A stretch of 56,197 nt of DNA from Nonomuraea sp. SBT364 (GCF_001083785.1 NZ_LAVL01000044.1:1-56197), one strand, 5' to 3'. Positions 1 to 9,186 are shown, numbered from the stretch's first letter. Notes: generated by a model from the sequence alone, not told the origin. Numbers and translations: made by a program.

Positions 1-864
1 GGCGAGGAGGGTGGCGAGCTCGGCCAGGTGGCGGCGGCCGCGTTTCTCCCATTCGGGCCCGTACGCGGTGACGGCGTCACGTTCCAGGTCGGCGGCGAAC
101 TGACGGGCGGAGGGGAAGCGGGCGGCGGGGTCCTTGGCGAGGCCGCGCCGGAGCAGGTTGCGCAGCGCGTCCGGCGCCACCTCCAGGGGCACCGGCTCCA
201 CCAGGTGCCGGTCGCGCAGCGCCGGGACGTCGTCGCCGCGGTACGGCGGGCGGCCCCTGACGGCCTCGAACAGCACGCACGCCGCCGCGTACAGGTCGGC
301 GGGCGGCCCCGCGTCGCCGCGGGTCCACAGCTCGGGCGACATGTACGGCGGGCTGCCGGCCGGCACGCCCGGTTCCTCGGCGTGCACGACGACGCCGAAG
401 TCCGTCAGCTTGGCGGCCCCGTCGGCCTGGACGAGCACGTTCTCCGGTTTGACGTCGCGGTGCGGCAGGCCCCTCTCGTGGGCGGCGGCCAGGCCGCTCA
501 GCACCGCCTTGAGGAGGGCGAGCGCGGCCTCGGGGCCCACCCGGCCGTGCTCGGCCAGGACGGCGCGCAGCGACACCCCGTCGACCAGCTCGGTCACGAC
601 GGCGGCCCGGGTCGCCGTCTCCACGTACTCGTACGTCCTGACCGCGCCGGGGTCGTCGATCTCCACCAGGGCCCTGGCGTCCTCGGCGAAGCGGTTCATG
701 AAGGCGTCGTCGCGGCGCAGCGTGGCGTTCAGGTACTTGATGGCCACGTGCGCCCCGGTGGCCTGGTACGTGGAGAGGAAGACGCGGCCGGTCCGGCCCT
801 CGCCGAGCTGGCGTACGTCGCGGTAACCAGGGACCAAGTCGAACCCCCCAAGCAGCCCGTCCAA
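1..864 (-). CDS. Serine/threonine protein kinase, C-terminus cut off by window edge
   Basis: Hanks-type protein kinase domain that would phosphorylate Ser/Thr of unknown targets. Reading the minus strand from a TTG at 864 gives a glycine-rich loop (LGEGRTGRVF), the VAIK lysine, the catalytic loop HRDVKPEN, the DFG metal-binding motif and an SPE in place of the usual APE. All catalytic residues are present. An in-frame TGA lies five codons before the TTG, so this TTG (preceded by GGTGAG) or an internal codon must be the start; the TTG is my choice with moderate certainty. The frame stays open to base 1 (288 codons), so any C-terminal membrane segment or sensor domain is outside the window. It is not clearly in an operon with the hydrolase gene that lies 58 bp upstream on the same strand. 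Confidence 0.85.
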   Translation of the reverse strand, partial: MDGLLGGFDLVPGYRDVRQLGEGRTGRVFLSTYQATGAHVAIKYLNATLRRDDAFMNRFAEDARALVEIDDPGAVRTYEYVETATRAAVVTELVDGVSLRAVLAEHGRVGPEAALALLKAVLSGLAAAHERGLPHRDVKPENVLVQADGAAKLTDFGVVVHAEEPGVPAGSPPYMSPELWTRGDAGPPADLYAAACVLFEAVRGRPPYRGDDVPALRDRHLVEPVPLEVAPDALRNLLRRGLAKDPAARFPSARQFAADLERDAVTAYGPEWEKRGRRHLAELATLLA

Positions 865-922
865 GATTCGACGGTCTCACCCGAGGTTCCGGTTGTCACG
901 ACTGCTGATATTTCGTCGCAAG

Positions 923-2116
923 TTAAGTGGATATATCCGCCAGCGACGCGTACACCGCCTCGGTCAGGTGGTAGGCGCGCATGCTGCCCGACACCGCGTC
1001 GGCCATCTTGTTCGTCACGTAGCCGACGGCCAGCTCGTGCTCCACGTCGCCCAGCCCGAGGAACCCGCCCATCCCGCTGTGCCCGAACGCGCTGCGCGAC
1101 GGCGTCAGGAACGTCATCGACGGCCGCATGAAGCCGAGCCCGAACGAGCTGTCGATCACCAGCACCCGGTCGGCTCCCGCGACCCGGGGCCGGATCGCGT
1201 CCGCCAGGGTCTCCGGCCGCAGCAGCTCGCCCGCCACCAGCGCGCGGTAGAAGCCCGCCAGCCCGGCGGCCGTGGTGACGACGCCCGCCGCCGGCCAGCC
1301 CGCGCGCATGATGACGGGGTGGTTGGCGCCGCCGTCGAGCAGTTGCATCGCCGGGTTGCCGAGCGCCCGGTTCATCAGGCTCCCCGGGTCACGCGCCGCC
1401 GCCGCCATCCGGTCGATCACGTCCGCCCCGCCGGCCGGCTCCGGCTCCGCCGACGGCCGCGACGGTTCCGAGGGCTGCGTGGAGGTGGTGGCGGCGCGGC
1501 GGTCCGGGCCCTTGAGGCGGGCGGCGCGGGCGATGACGTCGTCGGGCGCGCCCACCCACAGGTCCAGCCCGAGCGGCCCGGCGATCTCCGCCGCCACCAG
1601 CTCGCCGACCGACTTGCCCGTCACCCGCCGCACGACCTCGCCGACGAGGAACCCGTACGTGAGCGCGTGGTAGCCGTGCGCGGACCCCGGCTCCCACAGC
1701 GGGGCCTGGCCCGCGAGCCGGGCGGCCATCGCGGGCTGGTCCTCGAACTCGGTCACGGGAACCGGCGACTCGATCACCGGCAGCCCGGCCTGGTGGGTGA
1801 GCAGGTGCTCGACCGTGATCGTGCGGGTGCTGAACTCGGGCCAGACGTCGGCGACCGGCGCGCCCACGTCGACCAGTCCGCGCTCGGCCAGCTGGAGCAG
1901 GACGGTCGCGGTGAGGGCCTTGGTGCAGGAGTACGCGAACGCCGGGGTGTCGCGCAGCCAGGGCCGCCCGGTGTGCCGGTCGGCGATGCCGTCCCACAGG
2001 TCCACGACCAGCTCGCCGCGATGGTGGACGGCGAAGCCGGCGCCGAGCTCCTGGCCGTCGGCGAAGTGCCGCTCGAACACCTCGCGCACACGGGCGAACC
2101 GGGGATCGCAGTGCAT
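923..2116 (-). CDS. Serine hydrolase, beta-lactamase class C / EstB esterase family
   Basis: Beta-lactamase-fold serine hydrolase of 397 residues, a usual length for family VIII esterases and DD-peptidase-like proteins. The nucleophile motif SxxK is S63-C-T-K66, within a YSCTKALTATVLL segment typical of the family. The Tyr motif lies near HGYHALTYG, and a HSGMGG segment near the C-terminus replaces the lactamase KTG box, as in esterases. There is no signal peptide, so the protein is probably cytosolic. The ATG has a good Shine-Dalgarno (GGAGGG). Family members cleave short-chain esters or amides; the substrate cannot be told from the sequence. It is transcribed divergently from the biosynthetic operon starting at 2229. 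Confidence 0.88.
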   Translation of the reverse strand: MHCDPRFARVREVFERHFADGQELGAGFAVHHRGELVVDLWDGIADRHTGRPWLRDTPAFAYSCTKALTATVLLQLAERGLVDVGAPVADVWPEFSTRTITVEHLLTHQAGLPVIESPVPVTEFEDQPAMAARLAGQAPLWEPGSAHGYHALTYGFLVGEVVRRVTGKSVGELVAAEIAGPLGLDLWVGAPDDVIARAARLKGPDRRAATTSTQPSEPSRPSAEPEPAGGADVIDRMAAAARDPGSLMNRALGNPAMQLLDGGANHPVIMRAGWPAAGVVTTAAGLAGFYRALVAGELLRPETLADAIRPRVAGADRVLVIDSSFGLGFMRPSMTFLTPSRSAFGHSGMGGFLGLGDVEHELAVGYVTNKMADAVSGSMRAYHLTEAVYASLADIST

Positions 2117-2132
2117 CGTCCCTCCGGGGAAA

Positions 2133-2144
2133 GGAAGCGCTTAC
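2133..2144. promoter_or_regulatory. Possible LacI-family operator
   Basis: The sequence GGAAGCGCTTAC contains the perfect palindrome AAGCGCTT with the CG centre typical of LacI/GalR operators. It lies just upstream of the serine hydrolase start, between two divergent genes. No LacI gene is nearby, so the assignment rests on the motif alone. Confidence 0.3.
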
Positions 2145-2214
2145 TTGGTCGACTGAGCGTAACAACGGCGAGGCCAACGGGCACCCCCTCCAGATATGTC
2201 ACGATTTGCATGGG

Positions 2215-2220
2215 TACAGT
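2215..2220 (+). promoter_or_regulatory. -10 element TACAGT for leaderless operon start
   Basis: TACAGT fits the actinobacterial -10 consensus TANNNT and ends 8 bases before the GTG at 2229. No ribosome binding site precedes the GTG, so a leaderless transcript is likely. Confidence 0.5.
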
Positions 2221-2228
2221 TACGTACT

Positions 2229-3173
2229 GTGACTACTGTGAGACGCGTAGAAATCGGCTGGCCCAGCCTGGGCATGGCCGTCACGGCAGAACTGGACGAG
2301 CGCAACGCCGCTGCGGCACAGAGCCTGTGGGACGCGCTGCCGTACCGCAGCCTGCAGGGCCATGCCCTGGTGGCGGGCCATCACCTCTATCACGTCGCCC
2401 CGGTCCACGAGATGCTGCACCAGGCGGCCCCGTACTCGGTGGACCGGCGGACCGTGCCCGACGGCACGATCTTCGCCTCCCGGCTGCAGCACCTCGGGAT
2501 CAAGTACGGCGAGCTCACCGAGCCCATGCCGGCCACGCCCATCGGCCGGATCACCGAGGGCGACCTCGACACGCTGTCCGAAGCCGGGCAGGCCGTCTGG
2601 GAGGCGGTCTACCGGACGAAGAAGCCGGTCATCGCCGAGGTCCGGCGGGCCGGTGAGAGCTTCGGGCACAGCCTGCCCCGCCTGACCGTCGCGGACCCGG
2701 CGGCCGACGCCCTGATCGGCGACCTGCACGCCGAGACCGAGCGGATCTGGCTGGCCCCGCCGCAGGAACTGGTCGACCTGCACGAAGGGCGCATCACCTC
2801 GTGCGCCGGCAGCTTCGAGACCGTGCTCACGACGCTGCTGTTCGTCAACGGCGAGACCCGGCCGCTCGGCTACGCCTGCTACGGCGGGCTGGTGCGGGCG
2901 GCGTACGAGCAGATGCCGATGGAGTCGCTGCACCAGATGGCGCGCATCCTGGCCAAGACCCCGGCCGAGTTCCTCGGCTACTGCGGCCTGCAGACGCTGT
3001 GGGGGTTCACCGGCCGGATGCTCGACGTCCTCGACCGGCTCGACGACCGCGACGACTTCGTGGCGGTCATGGCGCACATGGCGCTCTACCTCAACTGCCT
3101 CGGCGGCTGGAACCTGCACCTGTTCCCCTGGCAGGTGGGCGACCACCTGCGGCGCGTGCGAGCGCTCGGGTGA
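2229..3173 (+). CDS. Cucumopine-synthase-like protein (cyclophilin-like fold plus helical C-terminus)
   Basis: About 314 residues. The N-terminal part (about 5-165) begins VEIGWPSLGMAVTAELD and continues with HHLYHVAPVHEM and a GIKYGELTEPMP stretch; it resembles the cyclophilin-like fold of cucumopine synthase. The rest is predicted helical, like the cucumopine synthase C-terminal bundle. Known cucumopine synthase condenses L-histidine with 2-oxoglutarate in a Pictet-Spengler-type cyclisation; whether this homologue does so is inference. The family match is from memory. The GTG at 2229 is preferred to an upstream ATG at 2196 because a TACAGT box sits at leaderless distance and the conserved region begins a few codons later. 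The stop overlaps the next gene's GTG (GTGA), which implies translational coupling in a four-gene operon. Confidence 0.6.
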   Translation: MTTVRRVEIGWPSLGMAVTAELDERNAAAAQSLWDALPYRSLQGHALVAGHHLYHVAPVHEMLHQAAPYSVDRRTVPDGTIFASRLQHLGIKYGELTEPMPATPIGRITEGDLDTLSEAGQAVWEAVYRTKKPVIAEVRRAGESFGHSLPRLTVADPAADALIGDLHAETERIWLAPPQELVDLHEGRITSCAGSFETVLTTLLFVNGETRPLGYACYGGLVRAAYEQMPMESLHQMARILAKTPAEFLGYCGLQTLWGFTGRMLDVLDRLDDRDDFVAVMAHMALYLNCLGGWNLHLFPWQVGDHLRRVRALG

Positions 3174-4264
3174 ACGCGCAGGCGCAGGTCGTCGTCATCG
3201 GCGGCGGGGTCATCGGCCTGTCGATCGCCTACCACCTGGCCGAGGCCGGGGTCCGCACCGTGCTGCTGGAGCGCGGCGAGCTCGGCTCGGGGGCGTCGAA
3301 GGCCACGGCCGACGTCGTCAGGTCGTACTTCGCCGGCAACCCGGTCAGCTCGGCGATGGCCGTACGCAGCCTGGAGGCCTACCGGGCCTTCGGCGCGCGG
3401 CCGGCCGCGCAGTTGCCGCTGCGGCAGGTCGGCTACCTGGTGCTGCTCAGCGAGCCCGAGCAGGTGGCGGCGGTCGAGGCCGAGCTGCCCGCGCAGCGGG
3501 CGGCGGGCGTGCGGGTCGAGCTGGTCGACGCGGGAGAGGCCCGCCGGCTCAACCCGCTCGTCGGCGGCGACCTGCCGCTGCTGGCCGCCGCCTGGTCACC
3601 GCAGGCGTACGTGTCGGACACGGCGGCGATCGTGGCCGGCTACGCCGAGGGCGCCAGGCGGGCCGGGGCGAAGCTGCGCACCGGCTGCCCGGTGCTCTCC
3701 GTCGACGCCGACCGGGGCCGCGTCGAGACCACCGACGGCACGATCACCGCCGAGGCGGTCGTGTGCGCCGCCGGCGCCTGGTCCGCGCCGCTGGCCCGGT
3801 CGGCGGGCGTCGACCTGCCGCTCACCGAGCCGGTGGCGCAGGAGCTGCTGCTGACCGACCCGCTGCCGCACCTGTCGCCCATCCCGTCCGTCCCGGTCAC
3901 CCTGCACGCCGCCAGCGGCCTGCTGATGCGGCTGCGCGGGGACCGGATCCTGATCGGCATGGGCTACCCGGACCGCGACAAGGCCGCCTGGCGCGAGCGC
4001 GTCGCGGACCGGCTCGCCGCGACGTACCCGAGCCTGGCGGGGACGGCGCTGCACCCGGCGATCAGCGGCGTGCGCGACGCCAGCCCGGACAGGACGGCGT
4101 TCATCGGGCACCGGCCGGGGCCGCCCGCGTTCCTGTACGCGGCCGGCTTCTCCGGGCACGGACTGTGCAACGCGCCCGCGGCCGGAGAGCTGGTCCGCGA
4201 TCTCTACCTGGGCAAGGACCCGTGGCTCGACGCCGCGGGACTGACCGTGGAAAGGGCCGGATGA
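3170..4264 (+). CDS. FAD-dependent oxidoreductase, DAO (D-amino acid/sarcosine oxidase) family
   Basis: A 364-residue flavoenzyme. The Rossmann motif G11-G-G13-V-I-G16 follows the N-terminal beta strand, and an acidic residue (E of LLERGELGSG) ends the second strand for ribose binding. The C-terminus has the family pattern RDASPDRTAFIG followed by YAAGFSGHGLCNAPAAGELV, the FAD-binding segment of DAO-type amine oxidases. These enzymes oxidise a C-N bond of amines or amino acids. Its position directly after the cucumopine-synthase-like gene suggests that it dehydrogenates a cyclic secondary amine product (inference). The GTG start is inside the stop of the previous gene, and its own stop overlaps the P450 ATG. 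Confidence 0.85.
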   Translation: MNAQAQVVVIGGGVIGLSIAYHLAEAGVRTVLLERGELGSGASKATADVVRSYFAGNPVSSAMAVRSLEAYRAFGARPAAQLPLRQVGYLVLLSEPEQVAAVEAELPAQRAAGVRVELVDAGEARRLNPLVGGDLPLLAAAWSPQAYVSDTAAIVAGYAEGARRAGAKLRTGCPVLSVDADRGRVETTDGTITAEAVVCAAGAWSAPLARSAGVDLPLTEPVAQELLLTDPLPHLSPIPSVPVTLHAASGLLMRLRGDRILIGMGYPDRDKAAWRERVADRLAATYPSLAGTALHPAISGVRDASPDRTAFIGHRPGPPAFLYAAGFSGHGLCNAPAAGELVRDLYLGKDPWLDAAGLTVERAG

Positions 4265-5505
4265 CCATGGGCGCACAGCAGGAGACCGAACGGGCGGGCT
4301 TCGTGCTCGACCCCGCGACACCCGACGTGCACGCCGACAACGACCGGCTGCGGGAGGCGGGGCCGCTGGTCCCGGTGGAGGTCGAGGGGGTGCGCGCCTG
4401 GGCGGCCACCCGCTACGCCACGCTGTCGGCCGTGCTCGCCCACCCCGACCTGTCCAGGGACGTGCGGCACTGGGATCCGGAGGGCAGGGCCGCCGTCCGG
4501 GAGGCCACGGCCGTCGGCAAGATCACCTCGGACACGTCCATGCTGAACGCCGAGGGCGACGCCCACCGGCGCCTGCGCGGCCCGCTGACCAAGGCGTTCA
4601 CCGCCCGGCGGGTGCAGGGACTGCGGCCCAGGATCGAGGAGATGGCCGCCCGGCTCGTGGCCGGGCTGGCCGGGCTGCCGCCGGGTCCCGTCGACATGCG
4701 GCTGAACTACGCCTATCCGCTGCCGCGCGACGTCATCTCCGAGCTCATGGGCATCCCGCACGACATGCGCGAGGAGCTGCACGAGCTCACCGACGTGGCC
4801 GCCCGCGTCGGTGACGGGCCGGACGACGTCAGCGGCTCACGGGACGCCCTGTACGAGCTGCTCGACAAGGTCATCGAGGTGCGGCGCGACACGCCCGGCG
4901 ACGACGTGATCACCGACCTGATCGGCGTGCGCGCGCAGGACGGGCAGCGGCTGACCCGGGGCGAGCTGCTCGACACGATCGAGCTGCTGTTCATCGCCGG
5001 TCACGTGACGACCGTCAACCTCATCACCAACGCGATCCGGGCCATGATCACCCGGCCTGACCAGCTCGCCCTGGTGCTCGGCGGCGGACTGCCGTGGAGC
5101 GCCGTCGTGGAGGAGACGCTGCGCTGGGACTCGCCGGTCGCGCACTTCCCGATGCGCTATGCCGTACGGGACCTGGAGATCGACGGGATCCCGGTGCGGA
5201 AGGGGGAGGCGGTGCTGGCCTGCTTCGCCTCCGCCGGGCGCGACCCGGACCAGTACGGCGAGCGGGCCTGCCGGTTCGACGTCGCCGCGCCCCAGCCGGG
5301 GCACCTGTCGTTCGGGCACGGGCGGCACTTCTGCCTGGGGGCGCCGCTGGCCCGGCTGGAGGGGGAGGTGGCGCTGGCGGCGCTGTTCGCCGCGTACCCG
5401 GAGATGACGCCCGCCGGGCCGGGCAGCGGCACCCGGCCCCTGGGCACCGTCCTGGGCAACAGCACCCGATCGCTGCCGGTGCTGCTGGGCAGGCGGGCGG
5501 GATGA
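4261..5505 (+). CDS. Cytochrome P450
   Basis: A 414-residue soluble bacterial P450 of CYP105/107-like size. The I-helix oxygen-activating motif is A246-G-H-V-T250-T251, the K-helix ExxR is E285-T-L-R288, and the heme-binding loop is F351-G-H-G-R-H-F-C358-L-G with the axial Cys. All hallmark residues are present. The ATG overlaps the preceding stop (ATGA). It would hydroxylate or further oxidise the product of the two upstream enzymes (inference). No ferredoxin or reductase gene lies in the window, so redox partners must come from elsewhere. Confidence 0.93.
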   Translation: MTMGAQQETERAGFVLDPATPDVHADNDRLREAGPLVPVEVEGVRAWAATRYATLSAVLAHPDLSRDVRHWDPEGRAAVREATAVGKITSDTSMLNAEGDAHRRLRGPLTKAFTARRVQGLRPRIEEMAARLVAGLAGLPPGPVDMRLNYAYPLPRDVISELMGIPHDMREELHELTDVAARVGDGPDDVSGSRDALYELLDKVIEVRRDTPGDDVITDLIGVRAQDGQRLTRGELLDTIELLFIAGHVTTVNLITNAIRAMITRPDQLALVLGGGLPWSAVVEETLRWDSPVAHFPMRYAVRDLEIDGIPVRKGEAVLACFASAGRDPDQYGERACRFDVAAPQPGHLSFGHGRHFCLGAPLARLEGEVALAALFAAYPEMTPAGPGSGTRPLGTVLGNSTRSLPVLLGRRAG

Positions 5506-7076
5506 GCGGGACGACGGCCCGCCGGGTTCCCCCCGGCGGGCCGCGGGTGCGGCCGGTGCTTCCCGGACGGGCGGCCGGGTTCGGGCAGGCGCTGGTGCGG
5601 GGGCTGGCCGCGGCCGGTGCCCGCGACGCGCTGGTCTGCGGTGAGGAGCGGCTGAGCGGGCGGCGGGTGCTGTCGATGGTCGCCTCGGCCGCCGCCGCCC
5701 TGGAGGCGCGCGGCGTGCGCCCCGGCGAGGGCCTCGCCCTGCTGTACGGCAGGCGGCCGGAATCCGTCGCCGGGCGGCTGGTGGCGCTCGCGCTCGGCTG
5801 CCCGGTCGTCCTGGTGCCGGCCGGGCTCCCGGCGGAGACCGCCGCCCGCGCCATGCGCGCGACGAACGCCACGACCCTGCTGTACGAGGCCGCGCGGCAG
5901 GAGGACGCCGAGGCGCTGCTGCCGAACGTCCCGGCCGCCGTCCACGCCCGCCTCGATCGGCTGTTCGCCGGCAGGGGCGCGAAGCCGGCGCCGATGCCGA
6001 GCGGCGAGGGCATGGCGTCGGTGACGTTCACCAACGGCACGACGGGGGAGCGCAAGGCCGTCGCCTACAGCCATGCCGCCGAGGCGGCGCAGCTCGCGGC
6101 TGCCAGGGCCGTGGTGGGGCCGGGGGCGTGGCGCTTCCTGTTGTGGCCGGGCTTCCACCTGCCCACGCTGGCCGCGCTGTGGACCCTGGCGACCGGCGGC
6201 ACGGCGGTCCTGATGGCCGGGCAGGACGCCGGGCGCGAGGGCGAGCTGATCGCCCGGGAGGGGCTGACGCACGTGCTGGCGGAGCCGTCGTTCGGGTTCA
6301 ACGGCCTGGCCGGGCGGCTCGGCGACGCGACGGGGGTGCGCCTGGTGCTGTACGGCGGGGCGCCGGCGGTGCCGGAGCGCATCCTGGAGGCCGTCCGGAC
6401 GCTGGGCCCGGTGGTGCGGCAGTCGTACGGGCTGACGGAGGCCGGGTTCGTCACCAGCCTGTCGCCCGCCGACCACGCGCGGCCGGAGCTGCTGGCCTCC
6501 GTCGGGCGCGCCGTGCCGGGCGTGGAGCTGGAGATCCGCGACGAGCGCGGCGGCGTCGTGCCGGACGGCGAGGTGGGGGAGGTGTGGGTCCGCTCGCCGC
6601 AGGTCATGACCGGCTACGTGGGCGACCCCCGGCTCACCGCGGCCGCCCTGCGTGACGGCTGGGTCCGCACCGGCGACCTCGGCCGCCTGGCGCCGTCCGG
6701 CGGCCGCCATCTCTTCCTGGTGGACCGGGCCGGGAGCGGGCTGCCGCCCGGCGTGTACGCGTATCCGATCGAGCAGGTGCTGACCGGGCATCCCGGGGTG
6801 GCCGACGCCGCGGTGTTCGCGCTGCCGGACGGGGGCGTGGGCGCCGTGGTGGCCGGGCGGGCGGACGAACGGGAGCTGCGCGGGCTGGTGCGCCGGGAGC
6901 TGGGGCCGGCGTGCGAGCCGCGGCGCCTGTGGCTGGTCGACGACCTGCCGCGCACCGGCGCCGGCAAGCCCGACAAGTCCGTTTTGCGGGAGCGGTTCGG
7001 GGAGGGCGGCGGCCACCGCCCTCCGGGTGATCCGGCTAGCTCTCCGGCTTCTCGGGCTCCTGCTTGGCCTGGCTGA
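5502..7076 (+). CDS. AMP-forming acyl ligase (ANL superfamily)
   Basis: A 524-residue adenylating enzyme. The phosphate-binding loop is T177-N-G-T-T-G-E-R-K185, which has Asn in place of the usual Ser. The aromatic/TE motif is Y309-G-L-T-E313, the ribose-binding Asp is in T390-G-D392, and the catalytic A10 lysine is K489 in TGAGKPDK. The A8 hinge is shortened (DRAGSGLPPG) and lacks the usual lysine. It probably activates a carboxylic acid as an acyl-AMP and transfers it to CoA or an amine. No carrier protein is encoded nearby. As the last gene of the operon, it overlaps the P450 stop (ATGA), and its 3' end overlaps the convergent metalloprotease gene by 41 bp. The substrate is unknown. Confidence 0.85.
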   Translation: MSGTTARRVPPGGPRVRPVLPGRAAGFGQALVRGLAAAGARDALVCGEERLSGRRVLSMVASAAAALEARGVRPGEGLALLYGRRPESVAGRLVALALGCPVVLVPAGLPAETAARAMRATNATTLLYEAARQEDAEALLPNVPAAVHARLDRLFAGRGAKPAPMPSGEGMASVTFTNGTTGERKAVAYSHAAEAAQLAAARAVVGPGAWRFLLWPGFHLPTLAALWTLATGGTAVLMAGQDAGREGELIAREGLTHVLAEPSFGFNGLAGRLGDATGVRLVLYGGAPAVPERILEAVRTLGPVVRQSYGLTEAGFVTSLSPADHARPELLASVGRAVPGVELEIRDERGGVVPDGEVGEVWVRSPQVMTGYVGDPRLTAAALRDGWVRTGDLGRLAPSGGRHLFLVDRAGSGLPPGVYAYPIEQVLTGHPGVADAAVFALPDGGVGAVVAGRADERELRGLVRRELGPACEPRRLWLVDDLPRTGAGKPDKSVLRERFGEGGGHRPPGDPASSPASRAPAWPG

Positions 7077-9186
7077 CCGTCCGGCGCACCGCCGAGACGA
7101 CCGAGCCGAGGACCGCGCGCTGCTCCAGCGTGTCGGCCAGGGTGTCGGCCAGGCGGCTGCCCTGACGGTCGTCACCCTGCTGGACCAGCGCCTTGGTGAC
7201 GCGGGTGACCTCCTGTGCGAGATGGATGTGGCCCATGGTCTCCGCCGCGGCGTTCATGTCGCCGTAGGCCAGCGACAGCATCCGCTCGGCGACGTCCGGC
7301 TGCGGCGAGCGGACGGCGAACCTGCGCTCGTCGCCGACGGCCTCCAGGACCCTGCCGGGCACCGCCGCGACACGGGCGACGCAGGCCGCGGCGTACCGGG
7401 TGACGGCCCGCTCCGGCTGCGACTCGGCGACCTCGCGCAGCACGTCCATCTCCTGGTCGAGCACCCGGCTGCCGCCGAAGGCGAGCACCCGGCCGACCTT
7501 GTCGGTGAACAGGTCGTCGGCCGCCCGCTCGTGCTCGGCCGAGGCCGGCCGGTTGACGCGCAGCGCCAGCGGGGGCGACAGCACGTCGCCGCTGTCGGTG
7601 CGCACGGCCGCGTACGCCAGGTAGGTGCCGGGCTCGTCGATGAGCCACCCGCTGCGCCCCGCCGACAGGAACAGCGGCGCGTACAGCGACTCGCCGGGCT
7701 GGAGCACGTGCGGCTGCGGCGCCGTGCAGGTCTGCGCGTACGGGATCCACTGCCGCGCCTCGCGGCCCTCGCGGCCCACCACGACGCCGAGCCGGTCGCT
7801 GCGCAGGATCTCCCGGTCCACCACGACCGGGACGGCGGAGACGTTCTTGAGCTTGAGCTCGGCGGTGACCGGCTCCAGCATCTCGTAGCGGGTGGTGGCG
7901 CGGTTGACCCGCAGCGTCAGCTCCAGCAGCCCGCCGGTGTGGGATCGCGCCTGCTCGAAGCCGTGGTGGTCGAACCACGGGATGTTGCCGTGCTGCACGA
8001 ACCGGTGCGGCGCGTGCCGCAGGAACACCAGCTCGTTCTCGCTGAACAGGTAGTAGAAGTCGGAGAAGAACGCCTGCGGCCCGCCGCTGACCAGGAACGG
8101 GTAGTTCATCGGGCTGCGTGCCTCCGGCTCGTCGGCGAGCCCCGGCAGCCAGGGTGAGCCGAACGGCGCGCCGAGCGACTTCTGCCACGAGTGCGCCAGG
8201 TTGAACGTGTGGCCGATCTCGTGCAGCGCCGTCCAGAACTGCATCCGGTGGACCGCCGCGAGCGCGTCGGGGTCGCCGGGCGGCGGGTCGGAGATGAACG
8301 ACTTGAGGAAGATCGCGCAGCCCTGGCGCTGGGCGGCGCCGATGTCGTCGAACATGATGCCGCCGAGCCCGTGCCCGGTCTCGTGCCGGCCGGCGAACAG
8401 CGTCCAGATCTGCCACTGCGGCATGTCGGCGAACTTGCTCCAGTGCCGCTGCATGGCGTCGTGCATCTCCAGGTCCGACCAGAGCGCGTCGTTCATCGCC
8501 TCGCTGATCGGGATGACGCTGGTGGCGGGCACGGCGTTCATCCTGATGCCCTGCCGGGAGTACGCCTGCTCCACGGTCAGCGTCAGGTCGGGCAGGTCCA
8601 CCGGCCGGTTGGGGTGCGAGTGCAGCGGATAGGACGTGACGAGCGCCGCGTCCTCGGAGTGGTCGAACTCGATGCCGACCGTCCGGAAGTGCGAGTCGCG
8701 GTACACGTACAGTCGGGTCGAGGCCGGGATCCCGCCCCCGGTGAAGCGGGCGCGCGCGGTCCGGCCGCCGAGCACCGCGCCCTGCAGCCGCACGGCCACC
8801 TGGGTGTGCGGGAGCAGCGAGGCCGGGCCGTCCCGGTAGGTGATCGGGCCCGTGTAGGCCTGCTGGGCGGGGTCGTAGGTGACCCTGGCGATCCAGGTCA
8901 GCCGCCCGGTGAACAGTTTGAAGATCGTCCCGCTGATCGTCATGGTGGGCGCCAGCCCGTCCACGTCGACCCGCAGTTCCTCGATCTCGATGATGGCCGG
9001 CGCCGCCTGCTCGGCCTCCACCTGCGCCTGACCGTCCGGCGCGTGCGGGAGCGGCAGCGGCCTGCGCAGGTAGACCCCGCTGCGCCGGGCGCGCGGCGGC
9101 GTCCGCGCCTCCTCCTCGTCCAGGTGCCGCATCACCTCGTCCTGCTCCGCCTGCTGTTCCGCTGTGCGCTTGTCCGTGGCAGCCAC
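7036..9186 (-). CDS. Zinc metalloprotease-like protein (HExxH zincin), no export signal
   Basis: A 716-residue protein with the zincin motif H322-E-I-G-H326-T-F-N-L-A-H332: two His ligands, the catalytic Glu and the third His of the extended HExxHxxxxxH form. A second HETGHGLGG segment lies about 45 residues earlier. The N-terminus is charged (Glu/Lys/Arg-rich) with no signal peptide or membrane segment, so the protein is cytosolic or exported by an unrecognised route. Regions before and after the catalytic part look beta-rich, and a helical C-terminus ends in Lys/Glu. It follows the small gene at 9229-9534 after a 42-bp gap and is probably co-transcribed. The substrate is unknown and I do not recognise a named family. 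Confidence 0.75.
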   Translation of the reverse strand: MAATDKRTAEQQAEQDEVMRHLDEEEARTPPRARRSGVYLRRPLPLPHAPDGQAQVEAEQAAPAIIEIEELRVDVDGLAPTMTISGTIFKLFTGRLTWIARVTYDPAQQAYTGPITYRDGPASLLPHTQVAVRLQGAVLGGRTARARFTGGGIPASTRLYVYRDSHFRTVGIEFDHSEDAALVTSYPLHSHPNRPVDLPDLTLTVEQAYSRQGIRMNAVPATSVIPISEAMNDALWSDLEMHDAMQRHWSKFADMPQWQIWTLFAGRHETGHGLGGIMFDDIGAAQRQGCAIFLKSFISDPPPGDPDALAAVHRMQFWTALHEIGHTFNLAHSWQKSLGAPFGSPWLPGLADEPEARSPMNYPFLVSGGPQAFFSDFYYLFSENELVFLRHAPHRFVQHGNIPWFDHHGFEQARSHTGGLLELTLRVNRATTRYEMLEPVTAELKLKNVSAVPVVVDREILRSDRLGVVVGREGREARQWIPYAQTCTAPQPHVLQPGESLYAPLFLSAGRSGWLIDEPGTYLAYAAVRTDSGDVLSPPLALRVNRPASAEHERAADDLFTDKVGRVLAFGGSRVLDQEMDVLREVAESQPERAVTRYAAACVARVAAVPGRVLEAVGDERRFAVRSPQPDVAERMLSLAYGDMNAAAETMGHIHLAQEVTRVTKALVQQGDDRQGSRLADTLADTLEQRAVLGSVVSAVRRTVSQAKQEPEKPES

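Noticed and set aside
28..1131. Long plus-strand open frame across the kinase and hydrolase genes
   Set aside because: Arg/Val/Gly/His-rich translation with no domain; the minus strand carries clear kinase and serine hydrolase motifs. Same reasoning for the many other long opposite-strand frames in this GC-rich DNA.
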